DNA of 57,427 bases from Modicisalibacter tunisiensis (GTDB lineage: Bacteria; Pseudomonadota; Gammaproteobacteria; Pseudomonadales; Halomonadaceae). The notes below the pieces were generated by a model. That model made no database searches. It was given only the letters and a program-made list of their open reading frames with translations, and was not told the origin of the DNA. A program made the position numbers and the translations under genes. Shown here piece after piece: positions 1 to 8,668 of the stretch. The DNA lies in the NCBI RefSeq assembly GCF_020148005.1, contig NZ_JAGXFD010000001.1, positions 614,115-671,541 on the forward strand, read 5' to 3'. The number at the start of each line of letters is the position of its first letter. Within the stretch, counting starts at the first letter, position 1.

Positions 1-2
1 CG

Positions 3-65
3 CCGCTGGAAGTTTATGCCGAAGTGCTCAAGAAATCCGTCGCCGGTCCGAGCACCCTTCAATAG
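3..65 (+). pseudogene. Possible 3' tail of a transposase gene
   Basis: Reading frame 3 is open from the window edge to a TAG and encodes about 20 residues beginning PLEVYAEV. The bases just after the stop (from about position 66, GTTGCACTTGGAACTTGAG) look to me like the terminal sequence of IS30-type elements, but this is from memory and the fragment is very short. It may equally be the end of another gene. No other coding frame here is convincing. Confidence 0.25.
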
Positions 66-393
66 CGTTGCACTTGGAACTTGAGACCGCCACCCTTCCC
101 GCTGAAACCACGCTGGTAATCACACGGCGCAATCCCAGAGCCGTCGACCGCCTCGATGCCAGTCTTTTTAGACCACGCGAAGCGCAAGACACGTCTATTA
201 GACGCCACCCTCCAATAGCCTCAGGCAACCAGCGGAAAATCCCTCCCATCATAGGGATTCAGGCGATACGGCGATATTCGCAGCCCGTCATGCAGAGCTG
301 CATATCGCTGGGCAAGGGGGAGCCAGGGTCCCAATCCACAGCGCTACAAAAGGTGTCTCCAGGACAGGGTTTGCCGGTGTGGGCATGCCATAA

Positions 394-433
394 AGGAAGC
401 CCGGCCCCCCTGGGCTGGGGCCGGGCTTTCCTT
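394..433. terminator. GC-rich hairpin, terminator-like
   Basis: Arms AAGCCCGGCCCC (about 397-408) and GGGGCCGGGCTT (417-428) pair over 12 bases. Beyond a one-base bulge the outer bases (AAGG/CCTT) pair too. A short pyrimidine run follows on the plus strand. No adjacent gene clearly uses it. Confidence 0.5.
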
Positions 434-585
434 AAGCGCTTAGAGCGCCGCCTTCCTTGCTTACCTTTCGCAGGCTTCCAGCCCGCGCATCCTTGGCAAC
501 CGGAGCCATCCTGGCTCGTCCTTCCATGAATTGGGCTTCCTGCCCAACGAGGCTCATTGTGCCAAAGCCACTCCGGCCTCTACAT

Positions 586-600
586 AACCTATGTTAGGTT
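586..600. promoter_or_regulatory. Palindrome AACCTA-TGT-TAGGTT
   Basis: Perfect 6-base arms with a 3-base spacer lie in an AT-rich patch. The form fits an operator for a dimeric regulator, but no gene starts next to it, so its role is unknown. Confidence 0.3.
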
Positions 601-773
601 TATTTGTAAGATATTGCCTACAAAATACTGGAGATCGCCGCGCCCCATCCTTGACCGTGCCCTCCCCCGGAAACCGGTCTGAATCGCTCATGCCATGACG
701 TCACTCCGGACTCATCCCCTCACAACCTGCTACTCATGCATTCTGGGAAAAGGTCCTCCGCCCGGCCCGCCAG

Positions 774-808
774 CCTCGCCTCGCCTCGCCTCGCCTCGCC
801 TCGCCTCG
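774..808. repeat. Seven tandem copies of CCTCG
   Basis: Seven perfect pentamers lie just downstream of the minus-strand dctM stop. Such a simple repeat is prone to slipped-strand length change. It is outside any supported gene, so any effect would be on transcript ends or be nil. Confidence 0.9.
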
Positions 809-862
809 ATAGTCACATTACCTACAGAAACAAGGCGTTGTGATGAAGAATAGCCATTGCCC

Positions 863-2164
863 TCAGAACATCTTGCCGGGCAGCCACAGGGTCAGGACGG
901 GAAGTGCCGCCAGCAGCACGAGCCGTAACACATCCGCCAGGATGAAGGGCAGGATGCCACGGATGACCATTCGCTGGGTCAGATGGGGCTGGGTTGCCTG
1001 GACCACGAACAGGTTCATGCCGATGGGCGGGGTGATCAGGCCGATCTCGGCCACCGTCACCACGAGCACGCCGAACCACACCATGTCGAAATCCAGCGAG
1101 GCCGCGACCGGCGCCAGGAACGGCACGGTCAGCAGGATCATCGACATGGCGTCCATGAAGCAGCCCAGGATGATGTAGAACAGCATGATCAGGACCAGCA
1201 CCATGGCCGGCGACAGCCCGCTGGCCTCGATGCCGTCGATCAGCGCGCTGGGCAGCCCGGTGGTTTCCAGGAAATAGTTGAACAGCGACGCACCGATCAG
1301 AATGAAGAAGATCATTCCGGTCAGGCCCGCGGTTTCCCGCACCGCGCCCCACAGTGCCTGACGATCGAGCTCCCCGGAGAGCAGTGCCAGGCCGAAGGCG
1401 CCGACGGCGCCGACCGCGGCGGCCTCGGTGGGCGAGAACCAGCCCAGATAGATGCCCCCGATCACCAGCGCGAAGAGCAGCAGCACGCCCCAGACCCGAC
1501 GCAGCGTGGCCAACCGGGTGCCCCACCCGGCCCTGGGCGCGGAAGGCGCCAGATGCGGGGCCATGCGGACCCGCACGATGATCGCCAGCCCATAGAGCAC
1601 CGCGCCGATGATCCCGGGCAGGATGGCGCCGATGAACAGCTGGCCGATCGAGGTCTGGGTGAGGATGCCGTAGATCACCAGCAGGATGGAGGGTGGGATC
1701 AAGACCCCCAGCGTGCCGCCCGCGGCGATGGAAGCGGACGACAGCGAGCCGTCGTAGCCGCGTTTCTCCATCTCGGGGATTGCCACGCGCCCCATGGTCG
1801 CGACCGTGGCTAGGGACGATCCACAGATGGCGCCGAAGATCGCGCAGGCGCCGACCCCGGTGACGGCGAGCCCGCCACGCACATGGCCGAGGAAGCTGTT
1901 GACCATGTCGAACAGCGAGCGCGACAGCCCGGCCCGCGCGGCAAAGACGCCCATCATCACGAACAGCGGCACGACACTCAGCGAGTACGGGAAGATCGCC
2001 TCGAAGGGCGACGAGCCGAGAATGAAGCCGGCGCCCATGAGCCCGTTCAGCCACCAGAAGCCACCGACCCCCACCAGCGCCATGGCCACCGCGACCGGGA
2101 AGCCGAAGGCAATCAACACCAGCGTCAAGCCGAAACCGGCCAGACCGAGCATCGCGCCACTCAT
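863..2164 (-). CDS. dctM: TRAP transporter large membrane subunit (DctM family)
   Basis: This 433-residue protein is strongly hydrophobic along its whole length, with roughly a dozen potential membrane segments, as expected for the large permease subunit of a tripartite ATP-independent periplasmic (TRAP) transporter. Family-typical stretches include GGTLGVLIPPSILLVIYG (about residues 150-170) and LITPPIGMNLFVVQA near the C terminus. It would form the cation-coupled translocation pore in the inner membrane and work with the small subunit and the periplasmic binding protein. Its start overlaps the stop of the dctQ-type gene by 4 bases (ATGA), so the two are translationally coupled. The gene is last in a dctP-dctQ-dctM order on the minus strand. 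The substrate cannot be read from the sequence. Confidence 0.93.
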   Translation of the reverse strand: MSGAMLGLAGFGLTLVLIAFGFPVAVAMALVGVGGFWWLNGLMGAGFILGSSPFEAIFPYSLSVVPLFVMMGVFAARAGLSRSLFDMVNSFLGHVRGGLAVTGVGACAIFGAICGSSLATVATMGRVAIPEMEKRGYDGSLSSASIAAGGTLGVLIPPSILLVIYGILTQTSIGQLFIGAILPGIIGAVLYGLAIIVRVRMAPHLAPSAPRAGWGTRLATLRRVWGVLLLFALVIGGIYLGWFSPTEAAAVGAVGAFGLALLSGELDRQALWGAVRETAGLTGMIFFILIGASLFNYFLETTGLPSALIDGIEASGLSPAMVLVLIMLFYIILGCFMDAMSMILLTVPFLAPVAASLDFDMVWFGVLVVTVAEIGLITPPIGMNLFVVQATQPHLTQRMVIRGILPFILADVLRLVLLAALPVLTLWLPGKMF

Positions 2165-2658
2165 GAGGCGACCTCCGTGGAAACCGTCGGCTGGGGAGAC
2201 GGCAGCAGGCCGAGCCCCGTCCCGACGATGGACAGGCCGACACCAAACAGCAGCGGCACCCAGTAGTAGAAGATCGGGATGCCCAGTTGCTGCGAACGAT
2301 CACCGAACATGACCTGCTGCTGGAAGGTGGCGTAACAGAAGTACAGCATCATCCCCAGCAGCGCCATGGCCGCCAGCCCGGCGATGCCCCGCATCACGCT
2401 CGTCCACTGACGGGGCAGCGACTCGACGAGCAGATCCACGCCCACATGGGCCCCGGTCATGAAGGCGTAGGGAATGACCAGCCAGGCCCCGCCCAGCACG
2501 CACAACTGAACCAGATCGACCACCCCGGGCACGGGGTAACCGATCTGGCGGCCGATGATGTCGGCCACCGTCAGCAGCGCGGCCGCCGCATACGCCGCGA
2601 CCCCGGTCACGGCGACCAGCGTGACCAGGGAGCGCAAGGCGGTTATCACATATCGCAT
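2161..2658 (-). CDS. dctQ: TRAP transporter small membrane subunit (DctQ family)
   Basis: About 165 residues with four hydrophobic segments, the size and topology of TRAP small subunits. The family-like GVVDLVQLCVLGGAWLVIPY region lies in the middle. It associates with DctM in the inner membrane. I chose the ATG at 2658 because a GGTGA-like ribosome site lies about 8 bases upstream; a GTG at 2670 would add four residues but has its AGG too close. The gene follows dctP by about 60 bases and overlaps dctM by 4 bases, so the three genes form one operon. No sequence oddity was seen. Confidence 0.88.
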   Translation of the reverse strand: MRYVITALRSLVTLVAVTGVAAYAAAALLTVADIIGRQIGYPVPGVVDLVQLCVLGGAWLVIPYAFMTGAHVGVDLLVESLPRQWTSVMRGIAGLAAMALLGMMLYFCYATFQQQVMFGDRSQQLGIPIFYYWVPLLFGVGLSIVGTGLGLLPSPQPTVSTEVAS

Positions 2659-2722
2659 AAACAGGGTCACCCTAAGGACGGCGGACCGTCACCCTGACGG
2701 GCACCGGTCCGCGCAAGGAGGC

Positions 2723-3754
2723 TCAGGAGGAGGCGTCTTGCTGCTTCTCGGCGAGCAGCTCGCGCATGCGCTCGTAGATCTCGCGCGCGTTGTCGACCCC
2801 GTGGTCGGCGGTCTCCTGAATATAGTGATCAATGGTGGGCTGCAGCGCCTCGCGCCAGCGCTCCCGCTCGGCGTCCGTCAGATGGGTGATGACATCGCCG
2901 GAGGCCACGGCTTCCTCGCGGCCGGCGGCGTCCCACTTGTCCCACCAGTCCCCGAACTTGGCCTCCAGCGACGCCCCCGACGCCTCGTCGATGCACGCCT
3001 GGACGTTCTCGGGCAGCGAGTCGTACTTGCGCTGATTCATCACGAAGAAGAACGGGACCGTATAGGCGCCGGCATCCAGGTGATAGTGGAGCACCTCGTT
3101 CAGGCCGAACGACTTCACCGGGTCCCAGGGGAACACGGTCCCGTCGATCACGTGCTTCTGAATGTTCTCGTAGACCTCGCCCGGCGGCAGGCCCTGCGGG
3201 GTGGCACCCAGTGCCGTGAGCATCTGCGAGACGGCGGGGCTGGGGGTGCGCAGGCGCAGTCCCTGCATGTCCTCCATGGTTTCCACCTTCTTGTCCGCCG
3301 TGTGGATGAGCCCGCCGTTATGGGCGAACAACGCGAGCACCTTGAGGCCACGATATTCAGGCGCCAGGTACTCGGGATACATCTCCCACAGCGTCTCGCT
3401 GGCAGCCCCGGCATCGCGCGTCATGAACGGCAATTCGATCAACGAGGTACGCGGGAAGCGCCCGCGGGGAATCCCCTGGAGGCCAAGTGCGATGTCCACA
3501 ACACCGGCCAGCACCTGCTCCTGCTGCTTGGCGACATTGCCCAGCTGCGTCCCGCCCGGATAGATCTCGAACTGGACCTCGCCGTTGGTGCACTTTGTGA
3601 CCTGCTCGGTCCAGGGCTCGATGAAGTCGGTATGGAGGCCATGCACGGGAGGCAGGTAATGGCTGACCTTGAGCGTGGTCTGGGCGGCGGCTTGCGACAT
3701 CAGCAGCGTCGCGCCGATGGCAAGCGAGGCGAAGGTAAGCGTCTTGTTGTTCAC
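2723..3754 (-). CDS. dctP: TRAP transporter periplasmic solute-binding protein (DctP family)
   Basis: This 343-residue protein has a clear Sec signal peptide (MNNKT start, hydrophobic core, likely cleavage after AAAQ or just before it, about residue 25). The mature part begins TLKVSHYLPP, as is common for DctP proteins. The motif GLRLRTPSPAVSQMLTALGA (about residues 165-185) contains the arginine that in characterised family members binds a substrate carboxylate. It therefore probably captures an organic acid in the periplasm and hands it to DctQM. It starts 90 bases downstream of the P450-reductase gene on the same strand, so co-expression with that oxygenase is plausible. The ligand is unknown. 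Family assignment is firm; substrate class is inferred. Confidence 0.92.
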   Translation of the reverse strand: MNNKTLTFASLAIGATLLMSQAAAQTTLKVSHYLPPVHGLHTDFIEPWTEQVTKCTNGEVQFEIYPGGTQLGNVAKQQEQVLAGVVDIALGLQGIPRGRFPRTSLIELPFMTRDAGAASETLWEMYPEYLAPEYRGLKVLALFAHNGGLIHTADKKVETMEDMQGLRLRTPSPAVSQMLTALGATPQGLPPGEVYENIQKHVIDGTVFPWDPVKSFGLNEVLHYHLDAGAYTVPFFFVMNQRKYDSLPENVQACIDEASGASLEAKFGDWWDKWDAAGREEAVASGDVITHLTDAERERWREALQPTIDHYIQETADHGVDNAREIYERMRELLAEKQQDASS

Positions 3755-3844
3755 AGGGTGCTCCTGATTGCTCCGCAGGCGCGGAGATGAGGTTGGTATT
3801 GTTGTTTGGCCGTCAGGGGCCGGGAGAAAGACGTTATCGACCCA

Positions 3845-6193
3845 CTAGAGCCCCAGCACGAGCTTGCCGCGCTTCGCACGGGAGCAGCAGGTCATCATGC
3901 GCCGGCTGGCGGCTCGCTCGTCGGCGCTCAGGACCTTGTCGCGGTGATCCACCTCGCCCGCCATGACGGCTACCTCGCAGGTGCCGCACAGCCCCTCCTC
4001 GCAATCGCTGGGCACGTCGACACCGACCGCGCGCAGCGCCTGCAGCACGGTCTGGTCGGCGGCCACGGGGACGGTCAGTTCGGAGTCGCTCAATTCCACT
4101 TCGAAGGCCTGCTCCCGGCGGGGATCGAGGATCGCGTGACTCGCGCTGAAGTGCTCGACATGGATGGCATCCGCGTCGTCCCGGGTGAGCGCCGCCAGGG
4201 CATCGAGCAGACGCGCCGGGCCACAGGCATAGACCCGAGCCTCGCCGCGCCCGCCCACGACAGCCGGTAGATCGAGGCGCCGCCCCTCGTCCGCGGGGTA
4301 CAGGCACAGCCGATCGCCATGATCTCGCTTCAGGCGCTCTAGCAGCGGCATGGAGCCCCGGGAACGGCCTGCGTAGTGAATGGCGTAGCGCTTGCCGAGC
4401 CGCTTGAGTCGATCCGCCATCGCGATGATCGGGGTGATACCGATGCCCCCGGCGATCAGCAGGTAGCCGTCGGCGGTCTCGTCCAGCCGGAAATGATTGC
4501 GCGGCCCCCGCAGGCGCACTCGGGTCTGCGGCTTGACCGTGTCATGAATAAGTCGGGAGCCGCCCCGCCCCGGTTCTTCGCGACGGATGGCGATCTCCAG
4601 GCGCTGTTCATCGTCCGGGTCGCCGCACAGGGAGTACTTGCGCGTGATGTCGCCCACGACCAGATCGATGTGCGCGCCGGGGGTCCAGCGCGGCAGCGGC
4701 CGACCGCGCGGATCTTCCAGCACCAGGCGGATGACGTCGGGCGTCTCGTGGATGACCCGAGTCACCACGGCCTCCCGCTCGGCATCGCGCCGGGAGGGCG
4801 CGCCCAGCGGGAAATCACGCCCCTGCTCCCGTAGCGAGTTGTCGCGGCGTTCGGGGTTACGGGCCGGGTCCCAGCGTACCCACAGATGCTCCGGACCACG
4901 GAACGAGGTGTTGGGCACGAAGGTGAATGTCTGGTCGGGAACCAGGGTCATGTGCGGCAGGCGACGCGTGAATTCTTCGAGGAAGATCCGCATCTCCAGG
5001 CGGGCGAGGTTTTTGCCCATGCACTGGTGGCTGCCGTAACCGAAGGTCAGGTGGTCGGTGGTGTTGTCCCGGTAGATGTCCAGCTCATCGGGGTTCTCGA
5101 AGTGCCGGCCGTCGTGGTTGGCCGAGGCGCTGACGATCAACAGCTTCGCCCCCTGGGGGATCGCCACGTCACCGACCTGCGTATCGGTCGTGGCGATACG
5201 CCGCCAGGCGGCCACCGACCCCGACAGACGCAGGCACTCTTCGACGGCATTGGGAATAAGGGACGGGTTGGCACACAGATCCTCCCAGACCGCGCGGTTT
5301 TCCAGCAGCAGGCGCAGCATGTTGGCGGTGGCATGCGCCGTGGTCTCGTGGGCGGCGACGATGCCGGCCATCATCATCGAATGCAGGTAGGAGTCGGTGA
5401 CCACCTCCGGCAGTTCCTGCTGGCGACGAATGGCGTATTTCATCCAGCCATGGCCGGCAGGGTCCTGCCGCATCTTCTCCAGCACCTGGCCGGCATACTG
5501 CCAGAACTTGCCCACCGCCTCGGCGACGGCGACCTGCTCGTCCGGCGAGGGCCGCCCCCAGGTGTTCACGGTGTGGGCGATGGAGTACTCGCGAAGCGTG
5601 TCCATGTCTTCCTCGGGCACGCCGAGAAAGTGCAGCGCCACGGTCAGCGGGATCTCCCAGAGCATCTCATCGACCAGATCCGCCTCGCCTTTGTCGACCA
5701 GCCGATCCAGATACTCGCGCGTCAGGCGCCGCACCATGGGTTCGTGATGGGCCAGCTCCTCCAGCTCGAAGGACTTCATCAGGGCGCGGCGGCGCTCCAT
5801 GTGGGCCGGCTCGTCCTCGTTGACCAGCGTGCGGTTCATGGCATAGCCGTAGCGCTGGAGCGTGTCCTGCGCGGCCTGGGTGGTCGGCGTGATCTTCTCC
5901 AGGGCGATGGACGGCGAGAACGTCCGGTTGTCGCGGAAGATGGCCTTCACGTCGGCGTAACGGCTGACCACCCAGTAGCCGAGCCGGGGACTGTAGAAGA
6001 CCGGCTCCTGATCGCGGGACCAGCGCAGCGCCTCTGCCGGATCCAGCTGATAGTCGCTTTCGAAGGGGTCGAACGATGCCGCCTGCGGCGATACCGGGCA
6101 GCCGTTCGGCGCAGTATCGGGGGCATGAGAGGCGGCGTCGCGAAAAGGACAACGTCCTTCGTCGGCACGCGGCGAGGTCCGAGGCGTGGGCAT
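3845..6193 (-). CDS. Self-sufficient cytochrome P450 fused to FMN/2Fe-2S reductase (CYP116B-like, class VII)
   Basis: A 782-residue fusion. Residues about 1-440 are a P450: I-helix AGIVAAHETTAHAT with the acid-threonine pair, an ExxR-type EECLRLSG, and the heme loop FGYGSHQCMGKNLAR with the cysteine ligand. From about residue 455 a phthalate-dioxygenase-reductase-like module follows: flavin motif RKYSLCGDP, nucleotide motif GGIGITP, and a plant-type 2Fe-2S site CEEGLCGTC with the fourth cysteine about 30 residues on. The domain order heme, flavin, ferredoxin is that of P450RhF/CYP116B enzymes, which take electrons from NAD(P)H without partner proteins. It should hydroxylate or dealkylate an organic substrate in the cytosol. 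The divergent IclR regulator and downstream TRAP genes suggest substrate-induced uptake plus oxidation. The substrate is not predictable. Confidence 0.93.
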   Translation of the reverse strand: MPTPRTSPRADEGRCPFRDAASHAPDTAPNGCPVSPQAASFDPFESDYQLDPAEALRWSRDQEPVFYSPRLGYWVVSRYADVKAIFRDNRTFSPSIALEKITPTTQAAQDTLQRYGYAMNRTLVNEDEPAHMERRRALMKSFELEELAHHEPMVRRLTREYLDRLVDKGEADLVDEMLWEIPLTVALHFLGVPEEDMDTLREYSIAHTVNTWGRPSPDEQVAVAEAVGKFWQYAGQVLEKMRQDPAGHGWMKYAIRRQQELPEVVTDSYLHSMMMAGIVAAHETTAHATANMLRLLLENRAVWEDLCANPSLIPNAVEECLRLSGSVAAWRRIATTDTQVGDVAIPQGAKLLIVSASANHDGRHFENPDELDIYRDNTTDHLTFGYGSHQCMGKNLARLEMRIFLEEFTRRLPHMTLVPDQTFTFVPNTSFRGPEHLWVRWDPARNPERRDNSLREQGRDFPLGAPSRRDAEREAVVTRVIHETPDVIRLVLEDPRGRPLPRWTPGAHIDLVVGDITRKYSLCGDPDDEQRLEIAIRREEPGRGGSRLIHDTVKPQTRVRLRGPRNHFRLDETADGYLLIAGGIGITPIIAMADRLKRLGKRYAIHYAGRSRGSMPLLERLKRDHGDRLCLYPADEGRRLDLPAVVGGRGEARVYACGPARLLDALAALTRDDADAIHVEHFSASHAILDPRREQAFEVELSDSELTVPVAADQTVLQALRAVGVDVPSDCEEGLCGTCEVAVMAGEVDHRDKVLSADERAASRRMMTCCSRAKRGKLVLGL

Positions 6194-6228
6194 GGCGAGT
6201 CTCGTTATTTACTTTTATTGAAAAGACT

Positions 6229-6245
6229 TGTTCCGTGAACGAACA
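6229..6245. promoter_or_regulatory. Candidate IclR operator TGTTC-N7-GAACA
   Basis: Five-base inverted arms with a seven-base spacer lie 36 bases upstream of the P450 start, in the gap between P450 and the divergent IclR gene. IclR proteins bind short palindromes in such divergent promoters. Assignment to this regulator is inference. Confidence 0.4.
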
Positions 6246-6253
6246 TAGGTAAG

Positions 6254-6273
6254 CCCTTGACCGGGGTCAAGGG
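6254..6273. promoter_or_regulatory. 20-base palindrome CCCTTGACC-GG-GGTCAAGGG
   Basis: Perfect nine-base arms with a 2-base spacer lie in the P450/IclR intergenic region. Each arm contains CTTGAC, which resembles a -35 box, so a bound regulator could occlude divergent promoters. It is a second candidate operator for the IclR protein. Confidence 0.45.
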
Positions 6274-6345
6274 GCGGACAGGTGATACCCTGGGCTCTCT
6301 AGCCCAAAGTCTAAGTTGCAGTTTCTGAACGGCGAGCCACGCACG

Positions 6346-7017
6346 ATGAGTCAATTGCAAACCCTCGATCGGGGGCTCCACGCCCTCAGGATCATCGCCC
6401 GTCACCCGGGTGGCCTGAGCATTGCCGAGCTGGCGGAGGCGCTGGGTATCAACCGGGCGATCGTCTATCGCATCGTGGCGACGCTGGAGGCGAACGCCCT
6501 CGCCTATCGCCGGGAGGATGGGGCCATCTGTCTGGGTGGCGGGATCCTCGGCCTCGCCGCGCAATTTGAGCCGCAGCTGCGCAGCGTGGCCGAGCCCTTG
6601 CTGCGCCGCCTCGCCCGCGAGACGAACGCCACCGCCTACCTGTCGGCCGCGCAAGGCGACGAGTGCGTGGCCTTGATGGTGGCCGAGCCCGAAGAGGCGT
6701 TACTGCGCGTCGGCTATCGGGTGGGGAGCCGGCATCCCCTGACCATCGGTGCGGCGGGCATTGCCATCCTCTCGGCACGCCCCGAGTCCGAGTCGGACAG
6801 CGACGCAGTGCGCGACGCTCGCCGCCAGGGCTACAGCATCACCCGCGGGCAGCTCCAGCGCGGCGCCGTGGGCGTGGCCTGTCCGCTGTGCGATCCGGCA
6901 TCACGCCCGGGGTTCGAAGGCAGTGTCGGGGTCGTTGCGCTGGACGACCTGAATGCCGACGCGGCGGCAAGCGCCGTTCAAGCCTGCGTGAAGCGACTCA
7001 ATGGCCTGCTGGCATGA
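6346..7017 (+). CDS. IclR-family transcriptional regulator
   Basis: A 223-residue protein with an N-terminal winged helix (about residues 5-65, including LSIAELAEALGINRAIVYRIVATLE) and a C-terminal IclR effector domain. The effector domain shows ATAYLSAAQGDECVALMV and RVGSRHPLTIGAAGIAILSA. The ATG at 6346 is preferred because the helix-turn-helix domain begins directly after it; a TTG 30 bases earlier is also in frame. It is transcribed away from the P450-reductase gene, with two palindromes in the shared gap. The likely role is control of the P450 and TRAP genes in response to an aromatic or aliphatic acid, as IclR proteins often do. The effector is unknown. Confidence 0.88.
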   Translation: MSQLQTLDRGLHALRIIARHPGGLSIAELAEALGINRAIVYRIVATLEANALAYRREDGAICLGGGILGLAAQFEPQLRSVAEPLLRRLARETNATAYLSAAQGDECVALMVAEPEEALLRVGYRVGSRHPLTIGAAGIAILSARPESESDSDAVRDARRQGYSITRGQLQRGAVGVACPLCDPASRPGFEGSVGVVALDDLNADAAASAVQACVKRLNGLLA

Positions 7018-7132
7018 CGAGACGGCGTGCCAGAGTCGGGGCAGGCGTCTGGCAAGGCGGGGCGCCGAGACCAAGACAGATCATCAGGGCGGCGCCCAGG
7101 CATCAGCAAGCCGGCTGACGGGCAAGGCGCCT

Positions 7133-7615
7133 TCAATGCCCCTTGTCGGCTCCCTTGCTGGAGCGGAACGCCCAGCCCGAGGCGGCGATCACCAGCGCGA
7201 TGGCGATGCCCAGCTCGAGGATCGGCCGCCCCGCACCCAGCTTGACGGCGTTCTCCACGAACAGGATCACCAGCACGATGCCGGCCACCGTGACCAGCGA
7301 GTGCTTGAGTTCGGTGAAACTAGCTACCTGCAGAGGCCCGGGGCTTTCGAAGTCGGGGCGCAGGAACAGCCGATACATGCCGTGGGCCATGATCTGAAAA
7401 CTTGCCGCGATCAGCAGCAGGTCCATCATCTTCAGCAGCCCCACGGCGCTTGCCTTGAGGGTATCGCCATCCCCGGCGCCGCCGGCCACCAGGGCCCACA
7501 GCGTCTGCAGCAGGCTCAGGCAGGCCAGAGCGTAGAGCACGAAGGCCGCCAGGATGGCCAGCACCACCGTGACATGAATCATCTGTCGGCTGCGCCGCAA
7601 CCAGCGCTCGATCAT
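7133..7615 (-). CDS. YqhA/UPF0114 family inner-membrane protein
   Basis: A 160-residue protein with four hydrophobic segments (about residues 10-35, 55-80, 100-120 and 130-150). It begins MIERWLRRSRQMIHVTVVLA, and the central DLLLIAASFQIMAHGMYRLF stretch is what I associate with the YqhA (UPF0114) family. Length agrees with E. coli YqhA. Its biochemical role is unknown. It converges with the IclR gene across a short gap of about 115 bases and is not obviously part of an operon. Confidence 0.8.
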   Translation of the reverse strand: MIERWLRRSRQMIHVTVVLAILAAFVLYALACLSLLQTLWALVAGGAGDGDTLKASAVGLLKMMDLLLIAASFQIMAHGMYRLFLRPDFESPGPLQVASFTELKHSLVTVAGIVLVILFVENAVKLGAGRPILELGIAIALVIAASGWAFRSSKGADKGH

Positions 7616-7716
7616 GGCGGTACCTCGGGTATCAGGCTGTCCAGCCTGTTATGCCATCCCTGGTACGGAGGCGCCACTCTCGATGACCTACTCTCGATGA
7701 TTTCGTGGCGAGCGCG

Positions 7717-8298
7717 TTACGCTCGAGCGGCGGGACGGCGGATCTGCTGCACCTGGATCTTGAGGTCCGGGCCACCACTCTGGAACACCGCCACGTTGAC
7801 CTCCCCTCGCGGATTGACCCATTCCATCTGGTTGGAGCCGCTTTTCACCAGGCTATTGGCCTCGGCTGCCGTGGACGGCATTCCGCCATTGAGGGTGCGA
7901 ATCACCGCCCATTCCGGCACCTTCCCCCGCAACGGACTACCCTGGGCCATGCGCAATATACGTAACCCGACATCCTGATCGTCGGCCAGAAGGTCGATAT
8001 CCTTGATCGGCTTTCTGCCTCTCGATTTCCGAGAAAAGGCGTCGTCACTTTCGGCGTCATTCTCCTGCATGACCGTATCGAGATCCTCATTCAACTTAGA
8101 ACAAAGAAAGGCAATCCCGATGAATGCCATCACGAAAAACGCCAGCATCACGGCCACGAATTCCCGCCGCGATAACGGCAGACCGGCGTAGACAGCAGGA
8201 TTGAAGCGCATCACCACTGCCATGGCGCCGGGAATAAGCAACAGCGTAAAGCTCCAGCAGGCCACAACGGCTCGCTGCCGCACCTTGCGCGCCAGCAT
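7717..8298 (-). CDS. Hypothetical two-pass membrane protein
   Basis: This predicted 193-residue protein has two hydrophobic segments near its N terminus (about residues 10-30 and 45-65). A polar cytosolic or periplasmic part follows with an acidic patch (ENDAESDDAF), a basic patch (RKSRGRKP) and a compact C-terminal region. I do not recognise a family. The ATG at 8298 is preferred over a GTG at 8310 because AGG lies about 6 bases ahead of it. Codon use is less GC-biased than that of the neighbours. It lies between the yqhA-like gene and another small membrane protein, all on the minus strand but with gaps around 100 bases. Confidence 0.65.
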   Translation of the reverse strand: MLARKVRQRAVVACWSFTLLLIPGAMAVVMRFNPAVYAGLPLSRREFVAVMLAFFVMAFIGIAFLCSKLNEDLDTVMQENDAESDDAFSRKSRGRKPIKDIDLLADDQDVGLRILRMAQGSPLRGKVPEWAVIRTLNGGMPSTAAEANSLVKSGSNQMEWVNPRGEVNVAVFQSGGPDLKIQVQQIRRPAARA

Positions 8299-8422
8299 GG
8301 TGTTCCTCACTTTTCTTATATGGCATCTCTTATAGACGTCAGCGTGAGAAACAACAATTTCATCAACGTTTTATACTGTTTACTTGCGCATCCTTTTGTT
8401 AATTGCCGCACAAGGGAAGACG

Positions 8423-8668
8423 TCAGTCAGACATCCAGGTCTCGGAAGCCCGCCGGGCCCGCTCGGCGGCCGCCTTGCGCGCCCGATTGCGGCGGTAGAG
8501 ACGCACCAGGGCGATGCTCAGTGCCGCCGTCAGCATCACCGCCAGGGTCACGCCCTGCCAGGGGCGCGCCGCATCGCCGAGCATGGTTTCCAGGGTGATG
8601 ATGAGGATGAAACCCACGGCCTGACTGGCAATCGCCAGGGCGCGCAGGGTGTCGACTCGCTTTGCCAT
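8423..8668 (-). CDS. Small hypothetical membrane protein
   Basis: An 81-residue protein that begins MAKRVDTLRALAIASQAVG. It has two predicted membrane segments (about residues 12-28 and 38-56), followed by a basic Arg/Ala-rich tail (RLYRRNRARKAAAERARRA). The start at 8668 has GGAG six bases upstream; a longer in-frame reading to 8758 lacks this and adds a low-complexity leader. The function is unknown. The topology, two helices with a positively charged cytosolic tail, is common among small inner-membrane proteins. Confidence 0.6.
   Translation of the reverse strand: MAKRVDTLRALAIASQAVGFILIITLETMLGDAARPWQGVTLAVMLTAALSIALVRLYRRNRARKAAAERARRASETWMSD

Larger units (their letters stand above)
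66..862. other. About 800 bases without a gene
   Basis: No frame here has gene-like codon use. The open frame at 68-529 reads as low-complexity, Pro/Arg-rich sequence with no recognisable domain. The stretch holds an imperfect GC-rich hairpin (about 394-433), a short palindrome in an AT-rich patch (586-600) and a seven-copy CCTCG tandem repeat (774-808). It lies between a possible transposon tail and the 3' end of dctM. Confidence 0.6.

Noticed and set aside
68-529. 153-residue open frame at the left end
   Set aside because: No domain, low-complexity Pro/Arg-rich product, and it runs through a terminator-like hairpin; no ribosome site.
983-2266. Long plus-strand open frames opposite dctM
   Set aside because: His/Gln/Arg-rich antisense shadows of a GC-rich membrane protein gene.
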